From contig JAPTYO010000022.1 in assembly GCA_036873135.1 (NCBI GenBank), forward strand, positions 7,965,785 to 8,029,784: 64,000 bases of DNA, written 5' to 3'. The DNA comes from Clarkia xantiana subsp. parviflora. Its lineage: Eukaryota; Streptophyta; Magnoliopsida; Myrtales; Onagraceae. The position numbers were made by a program, and so were the translations under genes. Positions within the stretch are counted from its first letter, which is position 1, and every line of letters begins with the position of its first letter. The notes under the pieces were generated by a model. It saw nothing but the letters and a program-made list of their open reading frames with translations, was not told the origin of the DNA and ran no database searches. Of this stretch, positions 44,690-55,658 are shown piece by piece.

Positions 44690-45654
44690 GGAGGATTGGT
44701 ACATGCAATATCAAGTTTTTCTTTCACGCCACACCTAAAACACGTTCGAGTTTCCTCTTTACGTGTCTGTTTTGCCTGCCCTTTCTTGCCTCCGAACTGC
44801 TTTCGCTTAAACTTCTTCTGAAGTTTTAGAGCTAAAGGCTAACTAGCCTTAAACTGAAGTCCCTTGCTTTTTCTCTTGCGCTTACCCTTTTGCTCAGCTG
44901 GAAGTGAGGATACAAGATGCATTTCCGCCCTTGGCTTTTCAGCCTTGAGACGATCCTCTTCCAGCTCGAGGTGAACTCGCACTTTCTCGAGGTCATCGAG
45001 TTGAGTGGCATGGGTAAGGTGCATTTTCATGCTATTCCAATAGTCAGGCAAGGATCAGATCATGCATTGGACCTTCTGTTCGTCGGTCAGGATTTCTCCT
45101 GCCTCCTTGAGTTCAGCGAGCATGTTAGACATATGTCTAATGTGCTCCTTCATTGTGTGCTTGGGATTCATCTTGTATGAGTCTAAAGCAATGTTTAACG
45201 ACCGCTTCTAGGCTGTGGTGTAAACACCAAACCCTGCCTTAAGACCGTCCTAGAGGTCCATGGCAGACTCATAGTGATCATATCCATAGAGTATGGCATC
45301 CTCAAGCAGTGACAACAAGGCAGAACGAATTTCCTGATCCTTTGCATCCCATTCATCATGGAATTTCTTCCGTTCTTCCGTGAGGAGTCTCTCCGGCTTG
45401 ACTTGGTTTGAAGTCAAATCCTCCAAACCTCTCATTTCAGTAATTACCATCCTGGCGCGCTTATTCCAGATCTTATAATTGTTGTTATTTAATCTCACTC
45501 CCTTATTCATTTGGGAGATCACATTGCTGATCGCAGCCATGACTAACACATCGATGATTATGCAAATCAGGGAGACGGTAACATTTTGAGAAGGAATTGC
45601 ATACATTAGATATCTATTAAGATTGAATCCGACAAATAATGATTCCTCAGTCAT
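44690..45654 (-). pseudogene. Copia-C gag
   Basis: The N-terminal part (45250-45654) has LNNNNYKIWNKRARMVITEM, a copia Gag start. Middle segments follow in other frames (YWNSMKMHLTHATQLDDLEK, 44839-45051). Near 44700-44780 a degenerate zinc knuckle CFRCGVKEKLDIAC keeps the three cysteines, but the histidine position is Lys. Frameshifts separate the parts. Gag would form the particle; this copy cannot. Confidence 0.8.
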
Positions 45655-46925
45655 CTAAACCAACCGACCACCAGTAAACCAATTAAAGATGGTTGTGAAA
45701 GAGTTCACATTACCGTCATTTTCAATCCAATAGATTAGTCTTTTAAAACGGTTTTAATCGCAAATTACCGGAAAAGTAATTTTAAAACAAGCATACCCGA
45801 TCTTGGCTTTCTCAAGGTCCTTTTAATTTTGGAAAAATATTCCGATGAATTCACTCATGCATATATAATTCAACTATCCATGCAAATTATCATATGCTAG
45901 TAACATTCATCATACAAACCACATTCATGCTTACACATCATGCGTCTAATGTTTCGAGGAACTCATGCTTGCATATATAATTCTACTTCCATGTAAATTA
46001 TCGAATGCAACTACATCCTCAACATTCTAGCATACGTGTCAAACATGAAAATTCCACAACAATCATACATATTTGGCGACTGGTTTTCGATTTTAAAATA
46101 ATTTTAAACATTAGGGGCTGATTTGCAATTCATGTTTATATTCAATCACGCAACATTATAGACATGAATCCTAGGCATTTTAAACCATCACAGCATGTCT
46201 ATCCTAGTGCGCATTCCATATATTTAACCAGGGCTCAGCCCACAATATGCAATATCTAGCTAGCTTGACTTAGTCAAGACGACATTTCTAATCATGCATT
46301 AATATATTGAATAATAAACAATTGCAATTCAGCACACTAATCATACCAGTCCTAAAAACATGTATCTCCGAGATCCATGCCCATAATCTAAACAAGGCAT
46401 TAAGGTTAGCAAACCTTGAGCACTGTGTAGGCCTATTAAGGTTCAAAACATTTGGATTTTAAAACTTGACCACCCTATTTTATTTAATTGACTTGAATTC
46501 TGTTTTGAAAATCATATCGGTTCCGTCAATTTCGGTCCGGTTTGGTCCGTTTCGGTCTGGTCTGAAAAATCCGGTTCGGTTCGGTCCGGTTTAAAATCTG
46601 ATTCGGTTTGGTCCTTTTTAATTTCAAAATCTGGTTCGGTCCGAACCGGTCTAATTAAAAATAGGGTTCGGTTCGGTTCAACACACAAAACCGGTTCAGT
46701 TAGATCCACTTTATTACCCCAGTCCGACCCGACCCGAATAGGTCAAACTGATTGAGAAAACCCGGTTCGATTTAAAGTCGTCCCAGTTTGACATATTGGA
46801 CCGGCCCAATAATTAAAATTTAAAAGGTTGGGCCGAAATGTTTACTTGTGGCCAAGTATGGTTTTAAAGTTAAAAAATATTTAAATTAGCCACCAAGTAG
46901 CATTAACTATATAAAATAATTTCCT

Positions 46926-46977
<52 letters not shown>

Positions 46978-47535
46978 TATTGTCAATATCTTAAATAGGG
47001 AAACATATATTAACAATATATTTTCTCAATCTTTTAGGTAACTAAAATATATCAATAAATATCTTTAACCTATTTAAATATTTAGATATATTGATAGTTA
47101 TATATATTTCTATATATTATGTGAATCTATCTTAATGTTCCCAATTATAGATATATTGTTACCTAGAATAAAATTAAGATATGGTGTAAAAAATAATTTA
47201 AAAATTTCGTCCGAAGTATGTCCCTTGGTGATTAATAAATTTAATAAATTTACCTTGTAATTCACCTAGGGTTTCGGCACAAACACTAAAATTGGGAATA
47301 AGTGGTCAAATTTTAAGATCAAATTTTAATAAGATCTACAATCCAATGTTCGATTTTGATAAATATCACATTTTTCTTGAAGATCAAGAACATCAAATTA
47401 ACCAAGAACATCATGAAAATTTCGGTTTCACTAATAACCCTTAAAATCGAAAATATAATTTTTTTTTAAAAAATTTCGGTTTTTATTTCAAATTTCAAGA
47501 ATTCCAATTTATCAAAATCATGAACTCCTAACACA
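45655..47535 (-). other. Copia-C untranslated leader
   Basis: Noncoding. Repeated ggttcggtccgg words lie at 46500-46760 and a TA microsatellite at 46931-46972. It is colinear with the Copia-B leader apart from the MITE there. A fragment of the same leader lies at 1422-1505. Confidence 0.7.
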
Positions 47536-47548
47536 GGCTTTGGTACCA
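47536..47548 (-). promoter_or_regulatory. primer-binding site of Copia-C
   Basis: The minus strand reads TGGTACCAAAGCC just inside the LTR. The usual plant copia site, complementary to initiator Met tRNA, is TGGTATCAGAGCC, so two bases differ. Confidence 0.7.
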
Positions 47549-47549
47549 C

Positions 47550-48119
47550 TGTAAGATTACAGGGAGTAATCACTACGGACATTAAACGTAGTACATGCTT
47601 GTAATTGAAATTACGCAGCAGAAGATTCGCGCATACCTCAAACAATGTCAGTAGTCCCAAGATCCTTCTGCAGGGAGTTCACGATCCTCTGTCGGCACCC
47701 ATAGAGGTATATTCTCCACAGCAAAGCCTCTGATCGATTCTTGGCAAGGAGACAGATCACTGGAGTGTTTGCTTGAAAGCAAATTGGCACACCCTTAGGT
47801 GGTGAGTGGTTCGGCTGAAACCTTTGTGTGGGGTGGAGGCTTTTTCTATCTAAAACACTCTAATAAGGAGATAGTGTTTAACCCTAAAAATCCTCTTACG
47901 CCATGTATTTGTTGGAGGAGCAAAGTGGACAAAAGTCCACTTTGCCCACTCCAAGTTTCGGCTGGGCACTTTGCATAGGGAGGCCCATTTTTGGGCCTCT
48001 CATGTCAATTTGGATTTAGGTCTAGCCAAATTACCCTAATGTGGCATGTGCCTAATTTCCTTAGGTAAACTATACATATTATGGGCTACCAATTACGGCG
48101 CCAACATCATATGCTTACA
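47550..48119 (-). repeat. 5' LTR of Copia-C
   Basis: 570 bp, with TG...CA ends (TGTAAGATTACAGGG...CATATGCTTACA on the plus strand). It abuts the truncated Gypsy-4 interior at 48120, so Copia-C probably inserted into Gypsy-4. Confidence 0.88.
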
Positions 48120-48254
48120 ATTTTAAGGCTAATGTTTCAAGTTTTTGTTTTTGATTTATGGCTCAAGGAAGGATTAATAAATATAGCCTACTAAGGCTCT
48201 TTTTCACACAATATCTGATACTACTATCGATAAAGGTGTCAACACTAAAAAACA
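48120..48254. other. start of the surviving Gypsy-4 interior
   Basis: Short AT-rich stretch between the Copia-C LTR and the tandem array. No coding frame. Confidence 0.5.
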
Positions 48255-49230
48255 AACGATTGTCGACCATAAAAATCTGATATCAACTAAAACACTCAGA
48301 TTGATCGACAACTCGAGAGAAGATGGATGTCGAAGATAAACCTTTTCTGAATCGATTGTCGACCATCAAAAATCTGATACCAACCAAATCACTCAGATTG
48401 GTCGACAACTCAAAAGAGGTTAGGAATTGAAGATAAACCTTTTCCGAATCGATTGTGGACCATCAAAAATATGATATCAACTAAATCACTCAGATTGGTC
48501 GACAACTCGAAAGAGGTTAGGTATTGAAGATAAACCTTTTCCAAATCGATTGTCAACCATCAAAAATATGATATCAACTAAATCACTCATATTGGTCGAC
48601 AACTCGAAAGAGGTTAGGTATTGAAGATAAACCTTTTCCGAATCGATTGTCGACCATCAAAAATCTTATATCAACTAAATCACTCAGATTGGTCGACAAC
48701 TTGAAATAGGTTAGGTATTGAAGATAAACCTTTTGCGAATCGATTGTCGACCATCAAAAATCTGATATCAACTAAATCACTCAGATTGGTCGACAACTCG
48801 AAAGAAGTTAGTTATTGAAGATAAACCTTTTCTGAATCGGTTGTCGACCATAAAAAATTCTGATATCAACTAAATCACTTAGATTGGTCGACAACTCGAA
48901 AGAGGTTAGGTATTGAAGATAAACATTTTCTGAATCGATTGTCAACCATAAAAAAATCTGATATTAACTAAATCACTCAGATTGGTCGACAACTCGAAAG
49001 AGGTTAGGTATTGAAGATAAACCTTTTCTGAATCAACTGTCGACCATTAAAAATATGATATCAACTAAATCACTCAGATTGGTCGACAACTCGAAAGAGG
49101 TTAGATATTGAAGATAAGGCCTTTTCGAAATCGATTATCGACCATTAAAAATATGATATCAACTATATCACTTAGATTAGTCGATAAATCGAAAGAAGAT
49201 GGACCATGAAATCTCTTCCCCAATCATCGT
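48255..49230. repeat. ~97-bp tandem array of Gypsy-4, about ten copies
   Basis: Unit starts lie near 48257, 48353, 48449, 48547, 48645, 48741, 48837, 48936, 49033 and 49131. The core holds cgattgtcgaccatcaaaaa, tctgatatcaactaaatcac and tcagattggtcgacaactcg. The first half of the core is shared with the 78-bp array of Gypsy-5. The outermost units are most diverged. Confidence 0.92.
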
Positions 49231-49486
49231 CAGGATAAAAAACTAATATCTGCTATATCACTTGGGTTTTATCGTCGATTCGACTAAGGAAAAACATTAT
49301 TCTTAAAAGTTCATAGTGAATCGACTATCCTTATAATAAATTCGATTTCAGGTGGTACCACTCGATTTTGAGGAAGAACGATGAAAAGCTGGAATGGATC
49401 AAGATACGAAAAAAAAAGATCGTTATAAAAATCCACTCTCGATTAGTAAACATCGTTTACATCATAAGAGAAGAGGAAAAGGGAGA

Positions 49487-51708
49487 CTAAACGATTTTTA
49501 CATTGTTCTTCTGTTTGTTCTTTTCAGCAATAGCCTTCTCGGCAAGATATTCCTGGAGTGACTCTATCTTCGAGAAGTCAAAACGGGGATGCATCGCTTC
49601 AAAATCCTTGACCACTAATCCAAAAGTCGAGAGAAGCATGCTTCCACAAGCAAAAGCAGCATCCTGCTGAAAATCAGGGGTGGTTTTATATAAGGCGACG
49701 GCTTGTGACGAAGCCTCCTCGCGCTCCTCAACTTTGGCTTTCAAAGCAACAATCTCCTACTGAGAAGAGGCCACTTTGTAACGAAGATTCTCTAGAACGG
49801 CAGTCGATATCCGTCGAACACTGCTATATTCCGCATTAAGGATCAGAGATACCCTTAAAGTCTCTTTGCAAATAGAGAGATCCTCAATAGTTGTGGCAAG
49901 GGTCTCGTTCAGACGAAGCACGTCCTTCTTCAATCGGGCCACCTCTAATAGAAGGCATCTTTTCTCTTCTCCTTCCCCAGCCTCAAGAGCTGCAAATTTC
50001 TCCCTAAGAGAAGACGGCTCCTCGTTAAGGTCGAGGATCAAGCCGGAAACTTGGAGGAAATCCTGAGAAGCCTGATAGATAAAAAGCAAGCACGTCAATA
50101 AAAGATCAGTGGTTAAAGGTTCAGGACATGTTTAAAAGTATGCCTCGTTACCTTAGTCTGTCAATGCAAAAGCATGCAAACAACCTCATCAACCTCTTCA
50201 GTCTGGGTTGAAAGACGGGGACGATCTTGTGGGGGCACCGAGGCATTGAGCAGATGTAATGCCAAATTCCGATTAGCAAAGGGAATGACCCTCTTTCAGC
50301 TGATACCCCTTCAAAGAGGCGAGAGGATTCCAGTCGACTTCCCCGGCCAAACCCTCGGTGGCATAGTGAAGTATCTTCCAATTAAAAGGAGGACCCTCAA
50401 ACTTCAAGCCTGTCATGGCCTGAGAAGCAAGCGGGTCGACCATATCCTTGCCTTTCAAGTCAGCCCCTTCTGGTGAAAAGAAATAAAAAAAATGTTAGAA
50501 AATTATTCACCAAAGAGGAAACAAGGTCAGTAAGCTTCTATACCTTCAGCAACATGTGAGGAGCTTGGAAGAACAACAGATGCAACAGAAGCATCCATTT
50601 CAAGGACCGTTGTTATTGGAGTAGCAGCGGTCACTTTGATTCTCTGGGGAGACTCAATATCGTTCTTCTTTGAAGAAAGATCACGTTTGGCCTTCCTTTT
50701 GGTCCTAGTCTTAGGCGTCTTTTCCGCCACATAGGTATCAATAACAGGAACCTCACCAGCAGCAGACAGCTCGCCAGTAGGCGGAACCTCACCAGCAGCA
50801 GACAGCTCGCCAGTAGGAGGAGCCTCACCAACAACATCAGTGGTGGGGGAATCAGGATGCATTGGAACCCCTGTTGCCGCCTGGTCACGAAAAAGCTTCA
50901 TAAAGATACCTACAGAAAATATGAAAATGTTCAAAATATAACTATTGAAGAAATAAAATTACCCAGCTAATCGGAATATCTTCTAGGGGAAGACGTATTC
51001 CCGCCTGAATAAGAGCCTCATCTATTGTTTCGTTGACAGAGTGCCAAGGATCGAAGTCTTTTTGAGTGACCAAGGCATTAATTTTGCCAACAGTGGCAAA
51101 TTCCTCCGGAGTTAAGCCATGTAGAGAAGGGGTACCGTCGCCTCCAATAGAAGGGGTGAGGGGCCAGAAACACCCTCTCGACAAAAGAAATAATAATATT
51201 TCCAGTTGGAATAGTAAGATTTCAATCATGTCACTAACTTCCTAGCTAATCTCCAAGAAAACTGATCATCTGAGGGAGGCCATCGACTCTTGAAGCTTAC
51301 GATTAATTGTGGGCTACCCACCAATTGGAAGAAACACCTGAAAAGTTGAAGGCTATACTTTCAGCCGTAAATGTCACACAGACAACGAAAACCTACCCAA
51401 AAACGGATGGCATTGACAGTGAACTGGTAGGGATGCACCCCATAATGCCCTAAAATCTCTTCCAATTCTTAACAGAAAAGAAATCGAAGTCCTGCTTCGA
51501 TCTGACCGATGAATATAGGGACTCCTCCTGGAAGAGACTGGCAAGCTTCCCAAATAAGGCCACCATATTGAGGCCTCTCAGCATCACTAAGATTGGCTAG
51601 CGTCACCGCTTTTATAAAAGCAACGCCTGAAAACCTATTCACCTTAAGGTGGTTGGGGAAAGAAGGAATGAAACCAGAAGACCTACCTGGGGGGATCGAA
51701 GAGGCCAT
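49487..51708 (-). pseudogene. antisense gene of Gypsy-4
   Basis: Starts at the ATG 51706-51708 (MASSIPP), with a strong AG/GTAGGT donor-like site after seven codons. The transposon-like domain is visible but broken: VPIFIGQIEAGLRFLFC is followed by a stop, then QFTVNAIRFWVGFRCLC and YSLQLFRCFF in other frames. The second intron has TGG/GTAATTTT (exon ends at 50963) and CAG/GCGGCA (exon starts at 50880), giving 82 bp in phase 0. Downstream come a Lys/Arg-rich patch (TRTKRKAKRDLSSKKND), DWNPLASLKGYQLKEGHS, a coiled coil and the C-terminus ending at 49487. Stops in the first half make it a pseudogene; the second half is better kept. Confidence 0.78.
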
Positions 51709-51908
51709 TGGAGTTTTGTTAAGCGATCGCAGAAAAGACGCTTCTCGATTAGGGTCTGAAGGACCAGCGGTGGCGACTCCAACCAAGATTCTTTCCTTGG
51801 GAGAGCAGGGATGCGACGAATTTGGGTTGATAAATAAAACACTATATTGGTTCGCCAGAGTGAATGAAAACGGGAGCAAAAGGTGAAAACTAAAAAGTGA
51901 AATAGTAG

Positions 51909-51916
51909 TATTTATA
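51909..51916 (-). promoter_or_regulatory. TATA box of the Gypsy-4 antisense gene
   Basis: TATAAATA on the minus strand, ~200 bp upstream of the ATG at 51708, comparable to the boxes in Gypsy-2 and Gypsy-3. Confidence 0.5.
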
Positions 51917-52252
51917 CTGAAGTAACCACTACCTAAGATATCTTCCCGAGGAAGCTTTCTCGAGGTCATCACTCATTGGTGTAATTACTGCCAGCATTAC
52001 CGTTACACAAATATTACCGTTGTGACTATTGAGCTTCTCGAAGCAATCCAGAAATTAAGAATACAAGTCACCGTCCTGACTGAACAGATACTAATCTCGC
52101 CTGAAGATCCAGATCTCTATTCAAGAAACCAATAAATTCTGAAAACTGCAATTCGACTAAATATATCTGCCTACAAAAGGAACCACCCAATCAATACTCG
52201 ACTTAAGACCTCTTCTTCATATGAAGCTGACGACTCAAGTCTCAGGGGCAAG

Positions 52253-53014
52253 TGTAGGGTTACGATTATAAGGATGAGCCAATACGTACAAGTCGAGAAC
52301 ATATAAGTCGAGATTCATAAAAGAAGTCGACGACTAATCAAACTCAGAATATGAAAACAAGAGAAGATATTCGACGCCGAATATGGGGAAGGTCGACCAC
52401 TAAGGTCTTTGAAGATTGGCGACCAATCAGCTCAAAACTCTCCCTCTTAAGGCAAGATTCGAGTTGACAGTCAAATACTATCGAAGAAACATTCCTCTTA
52501 AGGAAAGGACAACTGGCAACCTGCTTCAACCGCCAGAAAGAAGCCTTCCTAGCTAAGGAAAGGTAAGGTGGCGACCTTCTTGTCACCTACTGACACAAAC
52601 TATGGACACAGACACCTAAAGGAGCTAGCCACCGGCGAGATCTCGAAAGCCATTACCAGAAGCTTCAGGCCACGTCATTTTGATCCCAACAACCTGCTTA
52701 CATCGACTCTGGACAGAAACCCTCCCAAGAGGGTAGCCGTCATTTAAAGTCGGTACACTTCCCCTATAAATAGGGGAACACTTTCATTATCTAAATAATT
52801 TACATTCATATAATTTTACAGTATTCTCTCAAATTCCATTACTGACTTAAGCTTTGGAATGGAATCAGGGGCTATCCCCACCTTTTTCGAGTCCTCGCCT
52901 ATCAAAAGCAACCTAAAGGAAACTAAGCACCTCTCGAGGTCGAGATAAGCTACCGACGAGTCCTCGAAGTCCATTACCAGAAGCTCACGACCACGTCAAC
53001 TTGATTCCAACATT
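52253..53014 (+). repeat. 3' LTR of Gypsy-4
   Basis: 762 bp, TGTAGGGTTACG...TTGATTCCAACA. TATAAATA at 52765-52772. It resembles the Gypsy-5 LTR in the promoter region, in the 'cttaagctt.gga.tggaatcaggggc.atccccacc' block and in its end. The internal 57-bp repeats of Gypsy-5 are not present as a clean array. Confidence 0.85.
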
Positions 53015-53055
53015 TACCTTTCACCGCCACCATAGCCTCCATTGTTCCAAATCTG

Positions 53056-53094
<39 letters not shown>

Positions 53095-54208
53095 CTCTTT
53101 TACCTTGTTTGGCCCTAAAAAATAACCTTTGCTTGATTTTAGAGTCGGTTTTGGTGTCAATTCTACCTTGGTTTGGTCGGGTGGTTCAAAATTTGAACCG
53201 AACCGGTCTCTGCGGTTCGGTCCGGAGGGGCGCGGCGTTCCAGGCTCAAAATCAGTGCGGCGACCGGCGGAGCTTCCTTGGCCAAATTCTACGTACACGG
53301 CGGCCGGGTGGTGGTGGGCCTAAGCTCGTTGAGGTCAGACGTAGGCTGTGGTGCTTCCAGCGGCCTTGATTTCGCGGATGGAGGCGTTCTCCGGCAATTG
53401 TGCGGCGGATCTTGTTCGTTTTCCGGCGGCGGGTTTTTCGGCGTTCAATTCGACCAAGGCAAGGTCCTAATCGGGGCTGGTGGTGGCCGGGATAGAGTCT
53501 CCTGGACCAGTTGGTGCTGGTGGGGTGGTTGGCGGACGACGGAGGGCTTCTCCGGCGACGACACAATGAGCTTTTGCGGCGGGTGTGCTTCCGCCGGTGT
53601 GGACCGGTTTCGCTGAACCGGTTGCCTCTGGTCCACTGTTTTCCTTTTCGTGTCCTATTTTCAGTAATAGACTAGGAAAATACTTGCAATGTATTGTCAT
53701 GTAAAAATAATTGAACATTTGCATGTAATCGGAAAGGGGTTACCTTTACTCCGATTTTGAAAAAGAATCGATTTTTACCGAAAACTTAGCTTTTTACCCG
53801 AGTGAGGATGTCGTTGCTTCCGTTCGGGTTGTCATTCATAATGGTCATCTTAAATGTGACCTGCAATTGATAGTATAGGCATGCAATGATTTGCCACCGT
53901 AGTGAGCTTATACGTACCTTAGATGTGAGTTGTTGGTCTCGCATCGACGATGTCGGTGGCTATGTTTGCCTTGCCATAGTAGGTTGACCATAAGGGGATA
54001 CCCTTGTCACTCATCATGTATCATCATTTAGGACATGGGGTGTTTCCCTGCGTGTCCTTTACGTATTACACCATAGGTGTTGTAGTGCCCCAGTAGTAGG
54101 CTAAGTGATCATCATGTTCTTAAGGGGTTACCCTTCGCATTGTTATAGTCATCGTCATTGGTACAATATCATGTTGCCCCCGTTGTAGACTTGTTATTGT
54201 CATTGGGT
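53015..54208. other. unassigned DNA, possibly part of Gypsy-6 or an unknown element
   Basis: Begins with a short C/T-rich piece and a poly(A) run (about 35 A, 53056-53090). Then comes a GC-rich stretch (53200-53640) with Gly-rich open frames on both strands and no recognisable domain; the 112-codon plus-strand frame at 53278 looks compositional. The part from 53700 on is AT/GC-balanced and contains 'ggggttacctttactcc' and 'aaggggatacccttgtcac' words. A TTGCCCCC at ~54175 could be a reversed polypurine tract. I could not set LTR borders. Confidence 0.4.
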
Positions 54209-54672
54209 GTTGTCATTGATGTCGATGTGTATGTCAACGTTGGCGTCGACGTAGGTACTAACGTAGGTGTCGACATTGATGTCGACGTGGTGTTGACAAA
54301 GGTGTTGACGTAGGTGTCGACGTTGGTGTTGACGTTGGTGTCGACGTTGGTGTCGACATTGGTGTCGACGTTGGTGTCGACGTTGATGTCCACGTTGGTT
54401 TCAACGTTGGTGTCAACGTGGGTGTTGATGTTGATGTCAACCTCGGTGTCGACGTGGGTGTCGACGTTGGTATCGACGTTGGTGTCGACGTTGATGTCTT
54501 CATTGGTGTCGACGCGGGTGTAGATGTTGCTGTCGACATGGGTGTCGACGTAGGTGTCGACGTGCGTGTCGACATAGGTGTCGACGTGCGTGTCGACGTG
54601 CGTGTTGATGTTGGTGTCGACGTGGGTGTCGACGTTGGTGTCGACATGCGTGTTGACGTTCTTGCCAGCGTA
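54209..54672. repeat. 12-bp minisatellite rich in GTCGAC
   Basis: About 38 copies of a 12-bp unit ggtgtcgacgtt with variants (gacattgg, gacgtagg, gacgtgcg). Because 12 is divisible by 3, long open frames appear on both strands (VDVG on plus, TSTP or NVDT on minus). These have no other protein features. Confidence 0.9.
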
Positions 54673-54713
54673 GGATTTTATCCTTTATCGTATACATTCA
54701 TCGTGGTGCCATC

Positions 54714-55624
54714 TGTTGGGTTATAAATAAACCCGACTATGTATGTACGTTCTTGGTCTATGGTGATTTCTTACAGGTGACAGGTCGAGTACGCTTTCAG
54801 GGCGAGGAGAAGAAGTCGACGACCTTTCTTGTTTATTCCAACCATTTGGAGATAAAAGGTCGACTACCAATCATGAAGAAGTCGACTTCAATAGAATGAC
54901 TGGTCGAATATGGAGACTTAGAGAATCTTCCAGAGGACAGGTGGCGACCTGCTTCCCACCGTCTCCAAGGGAAAACCTTCCCTCGAAGTAAAGACAGGTG
55001 GCGACCTGCTTCCCACCGTCTCCAAAGGAAAACCTTCCCTCGAAGTAAAGACAGGTGGCGACCTGCTTCCCACCGTCTCCAAGGGAAAACCTTCCCTCGA
55101 AGTAAAGACAGGTGGCGACCTGCTTCCCACCGTCTCCAAAGGAAAACCTTCCCTCGAAGTAAAGACAGGTGGCGACCTGCTTCCCACCGTCTCCAAGGGA
55201 AAACCTCCCCCCGAAGTAAAGGTGAGGTGGCGACCTGCTTGTCACCTGCTTCAGCCGCCTTAGGAATGACTTCCCTCCTAAGTAAAAGTGAGGTGGCGAC
55301 CTGCTTGTCACCTGCTTGGCCGACTCCAAAGGAAAACTCACTAAGGAGATAACCGCCACTGATAAGTCGGTAACTCTCCCCTATAAATAGGGACCTATCT
55401 TATTCAATTAAGAACAATATGCTCTGAATACTTATATATTACACTCTCAAATACATTACTAACTTAAGCTTCGGAGTGGAATCAGGGGCCATCCCCACCC
55501 CTTTTTAGGTGCTCGACCTTAAAAGTCTCCCGGAGGAAATAAAGTCCTCGAGAGAGCTACGTCCATGGCGAAGCCTAGAATTCCATTCCGTGAAGTTTGA
55601 GGCCACGTCATTTTGATCCCAACA
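54714..55624 (+). repeat. 5' LTR of Gypsy-5
   Basis: TGTTGGGTTATAAA...GATCCCAACA. Five tandem copies of a 57-bp unit (core aggtggcgacctgcttccca) lie at 54940-55225, followed by two diverged ones. TATAAATA at 55382-55389 is the likely promoter. Confidence 0.95.
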
Positions 55625-55645
55625 TTTGGCGCCGTCTGTGGGAAC
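55625..55645 (+). promoter_or_regulatory. primer-binding site of Gypsy-5
   Basis: TTTGGCGCCGTCTGTGGGAAC directly follows the LTR (written here in full as 20 bases plus a leading T); it is the same site as in Gypsy-3. Confidence 0.88.
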
Positions 55646-55658
55646 AGATCAAAAAGTC

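Larger units (their letters stand above)
30263..48119 (-). mobile_element. Copia-C: Ty1/copia element, split by Gypsy-3
   Basis: Read right to left: 5' LTR (47550-48119), primer site, leader (45655-47535), gag (44690-45654), unrecognised 0.8 kb, linker, RT and RNase H (41829-42960), Gypsy-3 insertion, then the end of RNase H and the start of the 3' untranslated region (30263-30533). The 3' LTR is absent; the sequence breaks at the stray gypsy fragment. Gypsy-3 is flanked by AATGG on both sides, inside the RNase H C-terminus. Confidence 0.88.
48120..53014 (+). mobile_element. Gypsy-4: 3' part of a Tat-type element
   Basis: Contains a 97-bp tandem array, a minus-strand antisense gene remnant (49487-51708), a polypurine tract CTCAGGGGCAAG (52241-52252) and a 3' LTR (52253-53014). 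The expected gag-pol would lie left of 48120 but is replaced by Copia-C. The LTR and the antisense gene are related to those of Gypsy-5. No TSD can be tested. Confidence 0.82.

Noticed and set aside
53278..53616. 112-codon Gly-rich frame
   Set aside because: The opposite strand is equally open and no known motif is present, so GC-rich composition explains it.
54258..54726. Long open frames (VDVG-, TSTP- and RRHP-type repeats) over the 12-bp minisatellite
   Set aside because: They arise on both strands from a 12-bp period divisible by three; no start context or domain.
54871..55359. 162-codon minus-strand frame and its 92-codon companion in the Gypsy-5 LTR
   Set aside because: Products of the 57-bp tandem repeat (19 codons); they lie in LTR U3 and recur at 60243-60684.
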